64,000 bases of DNA from DATDPM01 sp963841995 (GTDB taxonomy: Bacteria; Pseudomonadota; Alphaproteobacteria; DATDPM01): the NCBI GenBank assembly GCA_963841995.1, contig CAWJEX010000001.1:62001-126000 (forward strand). The letters run 5' to 3'. Below are positions 1 through 9,919 of this stretch, one piece after another. A model generated the notes under the pieces. It saw only the letters and a list, made by a program, of their open reading frames with translations. It ran no database searches and was not told the origin of the DNA. Numbering within the stretch: the stretch's first letter is position 1; every line of letters begins with the position of its first letter. The translations under genes and the position numbers were made by a program.

Positions 1-14
1 ATCGGAGGCGGGGA

Positions 15-710
15 GTGGAGGCGGCCGAGTTCGACAAGTTCGCGGACGAATACCGGGCGATGCACGTCCGGAGTATTCGTGCTTCTGGCGAGCCGCCCGA
101 ATTCTTCGCCGAATACAAGGTGAAGGACGTTCACGACGTCCTCGGTGCGTGGCAGCGGACCGTCGGCGCCATTCTCGACTTCGGCGGCGGTATTGGGACC
201 TCGGTTCCGTATTTCCGTCGCTACTTTGCGGCGGCGCGGCTGACCTGTCTCGACGTGTCACGGAAGAGTCTCGACCTCGCCCGGCAGAGCCACGGCGGCG
301 CGGCGGCTTTCGTCCATTTTGACGGGGAGCACATGCCCTTCGATCCCGGGACGTTCGATGTCGCCTTCGCGGCCTGCGTCTTCCACCACATAGACCAAGC
401 CGAGCATGTCGGACTGCTGGCCGAGCTCAGGCGGGTCCTGACGTCGGAGGGTGCGTTGTTCGTGTTCGAGCATAATCCGTTCAATCCCTTGACCCGGCGC
501 GCCGTGAACAGCTGCGTGTTCGACGAGAACGCGCGCCTGATCACCGCTGGGCGGATGGCCCGCCGCGCCCGAGCCGCCGGCTTCGCCGACGTCTCGATAC
601 GCTATCGGATCTTCTTTCCTCGCATCCTGGCCGGCCTTCGCCCGATTGAACGCTTCCTCACCGCGATCCCCCTCGGCGCCCAGTACTATGTCCTCTGCCG
701 CAAGAGTTGA
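15..710 (+). CDS. Class I SAM-dependent methyltransferase
   Basis: This 231-residue protein has the Rossmann methyltransferase fold. Motif I is ILDFGGGIGT at about residues 53-62, the acidic loop is LTCLDVS with Asp80, and a motif-IV-like stretch FDVAFAACVFHHI lies near residue 115. It matches the Methyltransf_11/25 families, which methylate small molecules, lipids or sugars; the substrate cannot be read from sequence. The start is GTG, with GGAGG about seven bases upstream at positions 4-8. Its 3' end overlaps the start of a broken gtrA copy. The glycan-gene neighbourhood suggests a sugar or lipid-carrier substrate, which is inference. Confidence 0.85.
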   Translation: MEAAEFDKFADEYRAMHVRSIRASGEPPEFFAEYKVKDVHDVLGAWQRTVGAILDFGGGIGTSVPYFRRYFAAARLTCLDVSRKSLDLARQSHGGAAAFVHFDGEHMPFDPGTFDVAFAACVFHHIDQAEHVGLLAELRRVLTSEGALFVFEHNPFNPLTRRAVNSCVFDENARLITAGRMARRARAAGFADVSIRYRIFFPRILAGLRPIERFLTAIPLGAQYYVLCRKS

Positions 711-834
711 GCCGGTGCGGGGCCAGATCGGCCGCTTCCCGCTCGTCGGGGCGACGAACGCCACCATTGGGCTGTCGACCTGCACGTACTTTCTCGGCCT
801 CGGTGACGTCCTGGCCAACGTCGCGGGCTATGCC
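688..834 (+). pseudogene. GtrA family N-terminal remnant
   Basis: From the ATG at 688 the reading frame encodes GRFPLVGATNATIGLST and then FLGLGDVLANVAGY. This is the typical first transmembrane half of GtrA/DPMS2 proteins (RFxxVGxxNxxI, then ANxxGY). After ANVAGY the family match stops at about 834, and the frame continues as unrelated Arg/Pro-rich residues to a stop at 882. The later three helices are missing. It overlaps the methyltransferase end by about 23 bases. An intact, lower-GC GtrA gene follows directly, so this looks like a recombination scar or replaced copy. Confidence 0.6.
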
Positions 835-874
835 CGTTCAGAGCGAACCCACCCGCCAGATCTGACACCGCCGC

Positions 875-1303
875 ATGCCTGATAGAGGGGAACGAAAACA
901 GATCGAACATAAGCTTCGCGTAAAATTCGCCAGATTTGCGACAGTCGGCGTCGCCAATACCATCATCTATGCGACGGCTACGGCAGTCTATATCTCTGGA
1001 CTCGGAATCGGTGATAAAATGGCAAGTGTCCTAGGATACTGCACGGCGGTTCCCTTTGCCTTCCTCGCCCACCGCGCATACACCTTTTCGTCGCGCGGGC
1101 TAATAAGATCTGAATTGCTGCGTTTTGCCATCACCCAAGGGACAAGCTTGCTGGTGTCGGTTTTTGCTATGAGGGTGGCTGTCGATTACTTGGGCCTTCA
1201 TTATGCTCTGGGAATTCTAGGTGGGGCGGTCCTCGTTCCAATCGTGACATTCATCGTGCTGAACAAATGGGTATTCAGGAATCAGCCAAAATTCGAAATT
1301 TGA
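875..1303 (+). CDS. GtrA family membrane protein
   Basis: This 142-residue protein has four predicted membrane segments and the GtrA signature: FARFATVGVANTIIYA near residue 20, a GYCTAVPFAFLAHRAYTF block (N-W-Y/F-type motif) near residue 60, and LNKWVFRNQ at the C-terminus. GtrA proteins help move or use polyprenyl-phosphate-linked sugars in O-antigen glucosylation, arabinan synthesis and similar pathways, usually paired with a GT2 enzyme. No GT2 partner sits beside it; the nearest ones are at 13.6 and 26 kb. Its base composition is more AT-rich than the methyltransferase upstream, which fits separate acquisition. Confidence 0.85.
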   Translation: MPDRGERKQIEHKLRVKFARFATVGVANTIIYATATAVYISGLGIGDKMASVLGYCTAVPFAFLAHRAYTFSSRGLIRSELLRFAITQGTSLLVSVFAMRVAVDYLGLHYALGILGGAVLVPIVTFIVLNKWVFRNQPKFEI

Positions 1304-1596
1304 TCGCCGGCGGAAATAAAAATGCGGCCATACGTGGAGTTGCTATCGAAGCGCGCGAATATCGCGATCACCCTATGCCTGTGGTCCGAGAGGTTGCTGA
1401 ATTGTATGTGCTTACACGCCCTAATTTGAGGCCCCATGAAAAATCACCGACGTCCTAGCGCCCCTTAACAATTTCTTGGACTTGATACGAACTCATACAT
1501 TAGAGCGGGATGATTTTTGGCTGAATCGATTGGGGATTCCCGAGGCGGGGAATTTCCGATCATCAACCTACTGGCTGGGGAAGGAGGCCAGGAGGG
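1304..1596. other. Intergenic, no gene seen
   Basis: About 290 bases lie between gtrA and the IS5 scrap. Open frames here (for example in the 1476-1596 stretch) match nothing recognisable and probably represent flank or decayed IS sequence. Confidence 0.4.
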
Positions 1597-1826
1597 ATGA
1601 AGGGGCCTTGCCCGTTATCCCCAACCGCAGCAACGCTACCAAGAAAGCCCATTGTCCCAAGCGCATTTACCGCCGGCGGCATAAGATCGAGAACTACTTC
1701 TGCCCCATCAAGGATTGGCGCCGCATCGCTACCCGTTACGACGAACTCGCCCGAAACTTCCTTGCCGCCGCAGACCTCGTTGGCGCACTCTATTGGATCG
1801 TGTTGTGCGTCCAGACCCTAGTTTGA
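1597..1826 (+). pseudogene. IS5-family transposase C-terminal fragment
   Basis: The translated stretch GALPVIPNRSNATKK, then KIENYFCPIKDWRRIATRYD and ending LVGALYWIV, matches the C-terminus of IS5/IS427-type DDE transposases. It includes the final catalytic Glu in IENxFCxLKDxRRxATRYDKLA. The first two catalytic Asp regions and the N-terminus are absent, so it is an inactive scrap. No terminal inverted repeat was identified. It lies just before the 2022 membrane-protein gene and marks an old insertion. Confidence 0.75.
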
Positions 1827-2021
1827 GGCGCGCCGTTCTGGTGGGAAAGGAAACTGGATAGGCCCACCTGCATCAAATCCAGATATTGCCTAGCGGGACG
1901 GACAAGATAACCCGCGCAAGCAGGTATGGGCAGCGTATTAACCGTACTCAAATTGGGGCGATGGAAGATAGCAGGTCGCGACCTTAGTTGGTAAGGTTGC
2001 CAATCTAAACTCCTCGCCGAA

Positions 2022-3902
2022 ATGAACAAAGTTTGTCCCGTCGCCGCGATCCAGACCCCACCTGCTCTTACGGCAGCGCTGATTGTTTTGGCCACGATCA
2101 TCGTCCAGCTAACGATGGTGTCCGTGACTTTTCCCGTCGGCCAGCTCACGACGGCTACGCCTCTCTTCTATATCGATTCTCCATTCCACTGGTATCAGAT
2201 GGAGGCGGCGAAAGCTTTTGCCGCCGCCGGACGTGTCGTAGGCTACGATCCTTATTTCGCAGCAGGATATTGGGGCGGCGTCAACATCAATGCCAGCGCG
2301 AAGTTCCCTGCTCTGCTGAGCATATTGCTGTCGCCCCGGCTAAGCTCCGTTGTCGTTTACAAACTCTATGTGTTCGCCGCTGCCGTTCTGGCGCCAGCCT
2401 GCATACCGTTCGCTGCGCGCTGGCTGCGTCTTTCGGTAAGAGCAGGGCTCGCGGCGACGATATTCGGTGTCCTCGTCTGGTGGCTTTCCGCCATGCGCTG
2501 GTACCACACGGTCGGCATGGCCAGTTTCGTCTTTACCTCTTATCTCGCGCTCCCGCTTGCGGCTCTTACGATACGCTACCTGACTGAACCAACCACTCGG
2601 CTCGTGCCGCTCGCGATTGTCATCGTGGGTGTGCTCGGAATGTTTATCCACCCGCTGTTCCCTCTGCTTGTTGCTTTCATTGTGGTCGCGCTTATGGCTG
2701 CGCAGTGGCAGTACATAGATCGCAAGAAATTGCCGATCGTCTTGGTGGCTTTCCCGCTTCTTTGCGTCTTACCAAATCTGATGTGGATAATGCCGACATT
2801 GCATAGCCGTGCGCTCGGAATTTTTGCGGGAGAGCCCTATCAAAAGGCGGTGGATATTTCTATCATTTGGCAGGAAGCACTTGGACAGTTTACAAAACAC
2901 GCAAGGGGCGCGCATCTGAATACGGTGTTGTGGTTCGGGGCTCTTTGGGCATGTGCCGCGCCGCTTGAATCGGCCGCGAAACGCGTTGCCATCGCGCTGA
3001 CGGCCGCCGCTGCCGCTCTCATCCTTTTTGCAGCATTAGGCGCGGCGCTGCCCTTCGTCGCGACATTACAGCCGAACCGTTTTTCCGGACCCGCTTATCT
3101 GCTCCTGAGCATACCGGCAGGATTAGGCCTCACTGCAACGATCAATCTTTTTTCTAGCCGAGGCCTCTGGCGATTGGCTGCAATGGGGAGCTCAATCGTA
3201 TTTGTGGCGGCGTTTGGTTTTCTTACGTGGGAGCTTGAGCGAGAATTGTCGTACGCCGATATTCCGCACCATGGAGTGCGGCCCCCGGAAGTCGGCGGCA
3301 TTGGTGCGGACTCGGTCTGGATTCTGTCATGGCTAAAGACGCATACGACGTCGGACTCACGCGTGCTGTTCGAATCGTCCGGTGGCCGTATTCACGACAA
3401 CGCGCACATGGCAGGATATTATGCTCTTACCGCCGATCGGGAGTTCATCGGCGGTCCGTATCCCTATATGCAGTTCGCAGGATTTTGGGATGGCTTCCTG
3501 TTCGGCAAGCCGATCGATACCATATCGCGCGAGGAATTCGCCGATTACCTCCGCCTTTACAACATCGGATCGATCATCGTCTTTTCCGATGTTTCGAAGC
3601 GATACCTCGACGGTCAGCCGGGTTTTACCCGTGGCGAGGCGTTCGGGCCGCTCCAGACCTATCAGGTGGACGGACCTCGGAGCTTCTTTTTAGCGGGGTC
3701 CGGTACTGTTGTTGCGCGAACTTTCAATCGGCTCGAATTCGCTCAGCTGTCGGGTCCCGAGATAATTCTGAAATACCATTACGTGCCTGGGCTGGAAACC
3801 GATCCACCCGCCGATATCGGGCCGGTTTCTGTTCCTGGTGATCCAACCCCCTTCATCCGCATCCTTAACCCGCCGCCGCACCTTGTGCTAAACGTACGAT
3901 GA
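2022..3902 (+). CDS. Large polytopic membrane protein, glycosyltransferase-like
   Basis: This 626-residue protein has a first membrane segment (about residues 16-38), a periplasmic loop containing FYIDSPFHWYQMEAAKAF, and roughly ten more hydrophobic helices to about residue 405. A soluble C-terminal domain of about 220 residues follows (GGIGADSVWILSWLKT and beyond). This layout resembles the large GT-C-like or 'PTPS-related membrane' proteins (YfhO/ArnT-like) that use lipid-linked sugars on the outer face of the inner membrane. I cannot name the family securely. The loop carries an Asp in the position where GT-C enzymes keep a catalytic acidic residue. It is transcribed with the secreted-protein genes that follow. 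Confidence 0.7.
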   Translation: MNKVCPVAAIQTPPALTAALIVLATIIVQLTMVSVTFPVGQLTTATPLFYIDSPFHWYQMEAAKAFAAAGRVVGYDPYFAAGYWGGVNINASAKFPALLSILLSPRLSSVVVYKLYVFAAAVLAPACIPFAARWLRLSVRAGLAATIFGVLVWWLSAMRWYHTVGMASFVFTSYLALPLAALTIRYLTEPTTRLVPLAIVIVGVLGMFIHPLFPLLVAFIVVALMAAQWQYIDRKKLPIVLVAFPLLCVLPNLMWIMPTLHSRALGIFAGEPYQKAVDISIIWQEALGQFTKHARGAHLNTVLWFGALWACAAPLESAAKRVAIALTAAAAALILFAALGAALPFVATLQPNRFSGPAYLLLSIPAGLGLTATINLFSSRGLWRLAAMGSSIVFVAAFGFLTWELERELSYADIPHHGVRPPEVGGIGADSVWILSWLKTHTTSDSRVLFESSGGRIHDNAHMAGYYALTADREFIGGPYPYMQFAGFWDGFLFGKPIDTISREEFADYLRLYNIGSIIVFSDVSKRYLDGQPGFTRGEAFGPLQTYQVDGPRSFFLAGSGTVVARTFNRLEFAQLSGPEIILKYHYVPGLETDPPADIGPVSVPGDPTPFIRILNPPPHLVLNVR

Positions 3903-3995
3903 GTGCGCGCTCCTGTTGCTGTTCCGCGTCTTGCGAACACCGGCTCTGCGGCGTAAATTTCATTTCGTATGGAGGGACTGGTTTTGGGTACGGCA

Positions 3996-4553
3996 ATGCA
4001 TAAGCGACTTATCGGCACGATTCTCCTGCTTATCTTGATGGTTTGTGCACACGTCGCGGCGAGCGAAGGATTGCCACAGGCTCCCCTCGGTGTCCCAATC
4101 TATGACCCCGTGTCGAAGCGGTATTTTGCGTTGGAGGCCGCGGATAAACGATTTACGAGCGTGGAGTGGTCCATATGGACTGAAGTTAAAAAGCAGGCGG
4201 AAAGTCAAGTATTCAAGGGCGTTCGTGGGCGCTTGGCCGTTGTCGATAGTGGCGAGGTGCATGAATTCCTGCTACGGCACTTTCCCTCCAACCCGTATCG
4301 GTATGCTTGGATCGGCCTCCAATATCATTGTCGAAAGAAGCAGCTCGCATGGTCAAACGGTCAAATACTCGAGCGCGGCGCATTCGAGGCGTGGGCCGAA
4401 AAATGGAAAATCGACGGCTGGGCCTGTACGGGTACGAACGATCCGGCTGACTTTGCGCCGGTTGCCTATTCGCCGCAAATGAGATGGGTACTCGTGGGAC
4501 ATAGCAAGGGCTTCGATTACTACTTCGTCGAGTTCCCGACGGGGCATGAGTGA
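3996..4553 (+). CDS. Secreted C-type-lectin-like domain protein
   Basis: The ATG at 3996 gives a clean signal peptide (MHKRLIGTILLLILMVCA) with cleavage near Ala22. An in-frame ATG at 3969 or TTG at 3984 is also possible; a GGAGGG at 3970-3975 would suit the TTG. The mature part has the C-type lectin fold pattern: GRLAVVDSGE (about 78-87), AWIGLQY (104-110), LAWSNGQ (117-123), then W143-C144 and FAPVAYSP. Cys111 and Cys144 may pair. Such domains bind sugars or proteins outside the cell. With its exported neighbours it may bind the local polysaccharide, which is inference. At 185 residues it is about one domain long. Confidence 0.65.
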   Translation: MHKRLIGTILLLILMVCAHVAASEGLPQAPLGVPIYDPVSKRYFALEAADKRFTSVEWSIWTEVKKQAESQVFKGVRGRLAVVDSGEVHEFLLRHFPSNPYRYAWIGLQYHCRKKQLAWSNGQILERGAFEAWAEKWKIDGWACTGTNDPADFAPVAYSPQMRWVLVGHSKGFDYYFVEFPTGHE

Positions 4554-4655
4554 TCAAGCCTGTCGCAGCCGGCTGCGTGCGCGTTGAATTGCCAACGCGG
4601 GCAGCGACTACGGTGAGCATCCGGAGCTGTCGCTAGGCGTTTCGCTCCCGTTATT

Positions 4656-6140
4656 TTGGGGTCTGATTTGATCTCTCGTCGCAAAATTCTGGAGATCGCG
4701 CTCGCCGCACCTTTCATAATCGGTTCGAAGCGGGGATCGGCGTTGCTTGCGAAGCAGGCTGGTGGCGCATTGTCCGGTGACTATACGGCGCAAGTTCTTG
4801 CCACACTCGCTCCGTCCACATGGTCGGGCGATATCGTTGCGCCGGGGGCTCATCTTTCGGATGTGCTAAGTCTGCAATACACACCTCCTGGGGAAAGTCC
4901 GGCATGTGCTCCAGGGTATAGCAGCAGCAGCTATTTCCCGTTTTCGAGCGGCGTTTATTGCTACGGCAAAAAGCGATATTTCTTCGCTAACGAAGGCGCG
5001 CATGTCGATTGGGACGGTTCCGGTGTCGGCTATTTTGATTTTACGACCGGCAAATGGGTACAGACTGAAACCCCGACGCAATACGGGCACAATCCTTCTG
5101 ATCTGACGTATGTTCCTTCATGCAGTGGAGTTTCGCCCTGGGGCATCGGCGCCTATAACGGTGGCGCATGGCCAGCCGAATCATCGCTCGCCTGGTACTG
5201 CTGGCCCACGCAAACTCCAGGCCAGGCATCTCCACATTTCGGGGCCTATGTGGCTCACACCTACGCGATGACCGAGTGGTGCCCGGACATCAACTTGATC
5301 CACCGCGCTTCCAAAGGCGGCTTTTCAGATGCCGCGATGAATCAAGGCATCTGGACGATCAACCCGGACACGGGTTTGTGGGGGCAAAGTCCTCTTCAGA
5401 TATTGCTCAATGGATCGGGTATTCCGGGCTCTCCAACTTTGGCATATTCCAGCAATGGCATTAACATCTGGATTCCTGAAACTAAACTTTTATTCAGTGC
5501 AACCGGATACCTTGCAGGGGCAGGCTACTTTTATGATCCTATCGCTCGAACTTCTGTTCAGTCGCACATCACCAACCCCAGTGGCAGCCCCTACAATTAC
5601 TCAGCTGACGTCGGGCAAGTCGGAACAGTCGGCGGCGGTTGCGTTATAGACGATCCGTTTAATCCCGGCCACCGTGCTTTCGTTTTTTTCACATATCTTG
5701 GTAATTATAAGCCGCCCTTTCCCCCAGCCGACGTCATCTCCTGTTATCGTTTAGTCGATGTCACGACGGGACTGCCTCATTATTGTGCACCGATTAACTT
5801 TGGTGCCTCTGTTCCTTCCGCATTGACGTCGCCCAGCCACAACAACATCTGGTTCGAAGGTGCGAAATACAAATCTGGCAGCACCAAAATCATCGTCTTC
5901 GATTACTACGGGACCGGATTTTGGCTTCTCGACACAGTGACATGGACGTTCAGCGGTCCTATTGCAAATTCTGGAATTCCCGCTGGATGGACAACCGGAC
6001 AATATCGGCTCATTCAGCCGATGGATGATTATCAGGATGCCAACTACATCCCATTCTGTTTCATCAATCAGGCAGTCGGCAGCCCGTCGCCAAGAGGAGG
6101 CGGGGTGGCTCTCTACAAATTCCCACTGTCGCTGCTATGA
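4656..6140 (+). CDS. Tat-exported protein of unknown function
   Basis: This is a protein of about 494 residues. The N-terminus reads SRRKILEIALAAPFIIGS, a twin-arginine signal (S-R-R-x-I-L followed by a hydrophobic stretch), so it is probably exported folded. The start is TTG at 4656, or TTG at 4668. The mature protein is rich in Gly, Ser, Tyr and Trp with repeated blocks such as NNIWFEGAKY and GINIWIPETK, consistent with a beta-propeller. No catalytic motif was recognised. It overlaps the next gene by four bases (ATGA), so the two are translationally coupled. Confidence 0.65.
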   Translation: MGSDLISRRKILEIALAAPFIIGSKRGSALLAKQAGGALSGDYTAQVLATLAPSTWSGDIVAPGAHLSDVLSLQYTPPGESPACAPGYSSSSYFPFSSGVYCYGKKRYFFANEGAHVDWDGSGVGYFDFTTGKWVQTETPTQYGHNPSDLTYVPSCSGVSPWGIGAYNGGAWPAESSLAWYCWPTQTPGQASPHFGAYVAHTYAMTEWCPDINLIHRASKGGFSDAAMNQGIWTINPDTGLWGQSPLQILLNGSGIPGSPTLAYSSNGINIWIPETKLLFSATGYLAGAGYFYDPIARTSVQSHITNPSGSPYNYSADVGQVGTVGGGCVIDDPFNPGHRAFVFFTYLGNYKPPFPPADVISCYRLVDVTTGLPHYCAPINFGASVPSALTSPSHNNIWFEGAKYKSGSTKIIVFDYYGTGFWLLDTVTWTFSGPIANSGIPAGWTTGQYRLIQPMDDYQDANYIPFCFINQAVGSPSPRGGGVALYKFPLSLL

Positions 6141-7669
6141 AGTGGCTGGTTGCATTTCTGATTCTGCTGGCGCCGTTGATCGCGCAGGCGATATTTTTCC
6201 ACGGCACCGCTTCGGGCGCTGCCGCCTGTCCAAACCCGACTGGATCGGGGTCCGTCATCGTAGCCCCGACATCCTGTTATCTCACAGGAGACGGATGGAA
6301 CTGGTCGTTCAGCGGCTCGCCTGATGCCTACGGAAATTATCAGCTCACCTATGACTCCTCCGGTGTATCTGCCGTCGAGGCCGAGCGCGCCGCAGATACG
6401 CATATCTACTGGCAGCGCCACTGGCCGACCTGCGGGACGTTGTGGGCGTGGACCGCTTACCCCCATGTTGACTGGGCTACGGCTCCCGGGACGCTGGTAT
6501 CCAGCGTTGGTAACTATTTTGCCGATACCACCAAGGGAACATACTACGCCGGAATAGGCGCGCTGCTGAATGCCGCGTCCAACGGTGACACGCTCTCAAT
6601 TTCACAGCAACCGGCTGCCTACGGATTTAGTTGCTGGCCGCTAGTAATCGGCATTTCTCAAAATAGCCTTACGCTCAACATCGCGAGCGGAACGGTATTT
6701 GGCGATGCACCAGTGCTTACTAGCACAGGTCTGCTCGTCATCGGTACCGCTACAGTAGGGGTTGGGACCAACGCGACAGTAAACGGCGGGAATTTTGTCG
6801 GACCTGTTCGCATAAAAGATAACGCCACGAACCCGACGCTAGAAAATATGGTGGTCCATGACGGCTGTGCTTCGATTGGGACGAGTTGTATCCTGACAGG
6901 TGCTTATAATGGCACAGTCACTCTGACGAACGTAACGGTTTATGGTGGAAGTGGCGGCGGTACAGGCCAGAACCACAACGTCTACATCAGCGCCACGGCG
7001 GCTGGGGATTCCGCGGCAAGTGCTCAGATCACCAATCTTTCGTCCTATGATATTGGCGATGGCGGTTGGCCGCTCAAGCTGAGACCGGAGGGGATCAATA
7101 CCCAGAATCATATCACGGAGTCCTATATTTTCTGCACCAAGGCCACGGGTGGGGGATCGGGCTGCGAACAGAATGGCGTCGTCGATATGCCATGCTCGGG
7201 AAACTTTCTGATCGATTATAGCGTTCTTGAGCGAGGACCAGCTGGCGATAACGGCTATGTCGTCAGAGTCGGAGAAGAAAGTCGGAACGGGACCGATCAG
7301 TGCCCGGTCGCTTACGCGCCGACCAACAACATCGTGCTCGACCACGACATCATCATCTGGGACGGCGGAAGTCCGGGATGGGCAGTGACGGATGTCGTTT
7401 GTATCGCCGGGCATGATGGCTCCGGTAACTGCGATCAAAGCTCCATTCCAACGGGACAGACCTGCACGATATCGAACTCGGTGCTTGTCTCCGATTCCGC
7501 GAGCGGAATTACGCTGGTCCGTGGCGCCGGATGCATGGATGGCGGAGGAAATCGGGTTTATGCCAATAGAGCAGCGGCGGCTGCAGGGGAAGGTTGGTCT
7601 GGCAATGACCGCTTCACCCATCCATGCTGCGCTTTCCCGTGGGTGCCTCCCTATCTGGGTGAACACTAG
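6137..7669 (+). CDS. Secreted right-handed beta-helix-like protein
   Basis: This is a 510-residue protein with a signal peptide (MKWLVAFLILLAPLIAQA). The centre has short repeated rungs such as NATVNGGNFVGPVRIKDN, PTLENMVVHDG and GTVTLTNVTVYGG, then HNVYISATAAG. This is the pattern of pectin-lyase-like parallel beta-helices that bind or cut polysaccharides. It has several Cys residues, consistent with periplasmic or extracellular folding. It starts inside the stop of the Tat-exported protein gene. A lyase, hydrolase or structural role in the exopolysaccharide is plausible but no active site was identified. Confidence 0.65.
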   Translation: MKWLVAFLILLAPLIAQAIFFHGTASGAAACPNPTGSGSVIVAPTSCYLTGDGWNWSFSGSPDAYGNYQLTYDSSGVSAVEAERAADTHIYWQRHWPTCGTLWAWTAYPHVDWATAPGTLVSSVGNYFADTTKGTYYAGIGALLNAASNGDTLSISQQPAAYGFSCWPLVIGISQNSLTLNIASGTVFGDAPVLTSTGLLVIGTATVGVGTNATVNGGNFVGPVRIKDNATNPTLENMVVHDGCASIGTSCILTGAYNGTVTLTNVTVYGGSGGGTGQNHNVYISATAAGDSAASAQITNLSSYDIGDGGWPLKLRPEGINTQNHITESYIFCTKATGGGSGCEQNGVVDMPCSGNFLIDYSVLERGPAGDNGYVVRVGEESRNGTDQCPVAYAPTNNIVLDHDIIIWDGGSPGWAVTDVVCIAGHDGSGNCDQSSIPTGQTCTISNSVLVSDSASGITLVRGAGCMDGGGNRVYANRAAAAAGEGWSGNDRFTHPCCAFPWVPPYLGEH

Positions 7670-7910
7670 ACGGAACTTTTCATTATCGGAATCGATATGG
7701 GGTTGAGATAGAATCGGTATCGGCCGATTTGGGCGCACAAATGTAGCCATGCACATGTGGTGTTCGTGGCTTGACTGTATGATGTAGTGATGATTCGATG
7801 TGCCACGCACTTTGAGTCTGTGTCCAGTAGCAAGTCGCGCCCGCCCATCTGTGTGTTTGGCGCCTCGACGCTTAGCATGGCTACAGCTTTGTCCTCGCGA
7901 CGAAAACTCG
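7670..7910. other. Convergent intergenic space
   Basis: About 240 bases lie between two convergent genes. No gene and no clear terminator hairpin were recognised. Confidence 0.4.
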
Positions 7911-9919
7911 TCAGTTTTGGCGGGGCGATCCTAGCTGTCTGGCGGCCAAGGCCTGTTCGAGAGCAGGCATAAGTTTTTCGATATACGCGACCGTCAGGTG
8001 ATTACTGTCGCGGTAAACGATTGTGCCGTCCTTCACTGCAGGACAAACAGCCGCGTCGCATATGTGATCCGTGAGGTCGATGATCGTAACCTTCTTCAAA
8101 TCCGCGACCGAAGCACGTTCAACGGCAAAAATCGAATCGTCCACCGCAGCGCTGCGGGCTACCGAACACCGATCATAGGACCATCCGTGCCAATCGGCGC
8201 GCACCAGACACTCGACGACGTTCTTTCCCGGACTGGGAGTGTCGCGAATCACGAGGACGGGAATGCCTGCCGAATCGAATCGGCCGTAAGTTTGCCTGGT
8301 CCCATCGCGCCACTGTTGGAGTGAAGTTATGGCGACGCTGGTGGCGTCGTGGCGCATCACATACCCGATGGAACTGCTGCTGATTACCAACTTCGGGTGG
8401 AGTTCTTCGATCCGTTTCAGCGCCGCCTGCCGCCAGATCTGGCATTCATGATATTCTCGTTTCAAAATAACGCTGAAGACGGTCGCTGTAACGCTCGGGC
8501 AACTTGTTTTATTCAATGTCACGACCCGGAACCCATATTTTGAACCCAAGGCATCAAGCGCCGGCAGCCATTGCGCTGCGTGCGAATCGCCGAAGAGAAC
8601 CGCCGTATCGGACGCATCACTCCGGCCAAAAACGCATTCCTTGACTTCGGTCTCTTCGCTTCGGAGGAAGCACTGGTGGTATTTCAACGGCACCTCGGCG
8701 GCATCGGCAAATCGCCGATGCGCAGGGCTATCCAGAGCGAGCTTAGACCATGCATATGTTTTATATGCGATCGTGGCTGCGCCTATGGTCAGTAACACCG
8801 CAAGGGCCAGCGAAACGACGCTGCGCGGGGCTAGGTAAGCGCTAAATCGAATCGGGTTCTCAACCAGCTCGTGGGTCACGGCGGCGGTCCCAAATGAAGC
8901 CAGCACAACCAACACAAGCTGGGACGGCCCCGCCTGCGGCATCAAGACGCCCGCGAACACCAGGAAAGGCCAGTGCCAAAGATACCAGGAATATGATCGG
9001 CGCCCGACATACTGCATCGGAACGGCCGAGAGCAATCTTCCAATTCCGTAACGCGGCGTGGATTCACCCGAGATCAGGATGAGCATGGCGCCGATTGAGG
9101 GAATGGCGGCGAGAGCGCCAGGAAATCCGGGCTCGTTTTCATTGAGCGTCACACTGGCGAACAGGATGGCGCCCGCGCCCGCCCAGCCGGCGACTCCGTC
9201 CATTCGCAAGCGCGCCAATGAACCCTGCGGCAACAGATAGGCCAAGGCACCCAGGCCGAATTGCCAGGCGCGCGTCGGCATCAAAAAAACGCCCATGGCT
9301 GATCTATCGCCGTGAGCTTCGCACACAAGAGGAAGGAAAGCGCCGAGATCGCGCCGATTACCGCAATCGGCCGCTGGATCGATCCAGCCCCGCGGATTGC
9401 CAGGAAAATGATTATCGGCCAGAACAGATAGAATTGCTCTTCGACGCCCAAAGACCAGGTATGAAGAACCGGGTTGGTTGCGATGTCGGCTGCGAAATAA
9501 TCGACCGCCTGGGTGACAAACCAAATGTTGCTGCTGAACAGCAGCGCCGCCAGCGCCGCCTTGGATAGCTCTTTTGTTTCGTAAGGAGACAGGACGGCAA
9601 AGCCGACGACGATGGTGGCGACGATGGTCAGCGTCGCCGCCGGTATCAACCGCCGGGCGCGGCGCGCATAAAAGCGGACCAGATCGAGTTGCGCCGTCCG
9701 CCGTGTGTCCTCGGCGAGCAGTTTCGTGATGACGTATCCCGAAATCACGAAAAACACGTCGACGCCGACGAACCCGCCCGGCAATTGTTGCAACCCGCCA
9801 TGAAAGGCGACCACCAGCAAGACCGCCACGCCACGCGGGCCCTCGATGTCGGGCCGGTAGCCGGTTTTCCCCTGCTGAGCCGCTGAGGCGACTGAGCTTA
9901 TCGTGCTGCGGGGTATCAT
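7911..9919 (-). CDS. OafA/YrhL-type acyltransferase with SGNH domain (frame break)
   Basis: The first 212 residues, from the ATG at 9919, carry the acyltransferase-3 signature: YRPDIEGPRGVAVLLVVAFH with the catalytic His, GGFVGVDVFFVISGYVIT, and HTWSLGVEEQFYLFWP. The frame then stops after QPWAFF at a run of seven T (minus strand, about 9284-9290). It resumes in another frame as LMPTRAWQFGLGALAYLLP, the expected next block of the family. The C-terminal half has an SGNH esterase domain with GDSHAAQWLPAL and a terminal D-x-x-H (DSNHLT). Such proteins O-acetylate surface polysaccharides. One extra T would restore a full protein of about 669 residues. Confidence 0.85.
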
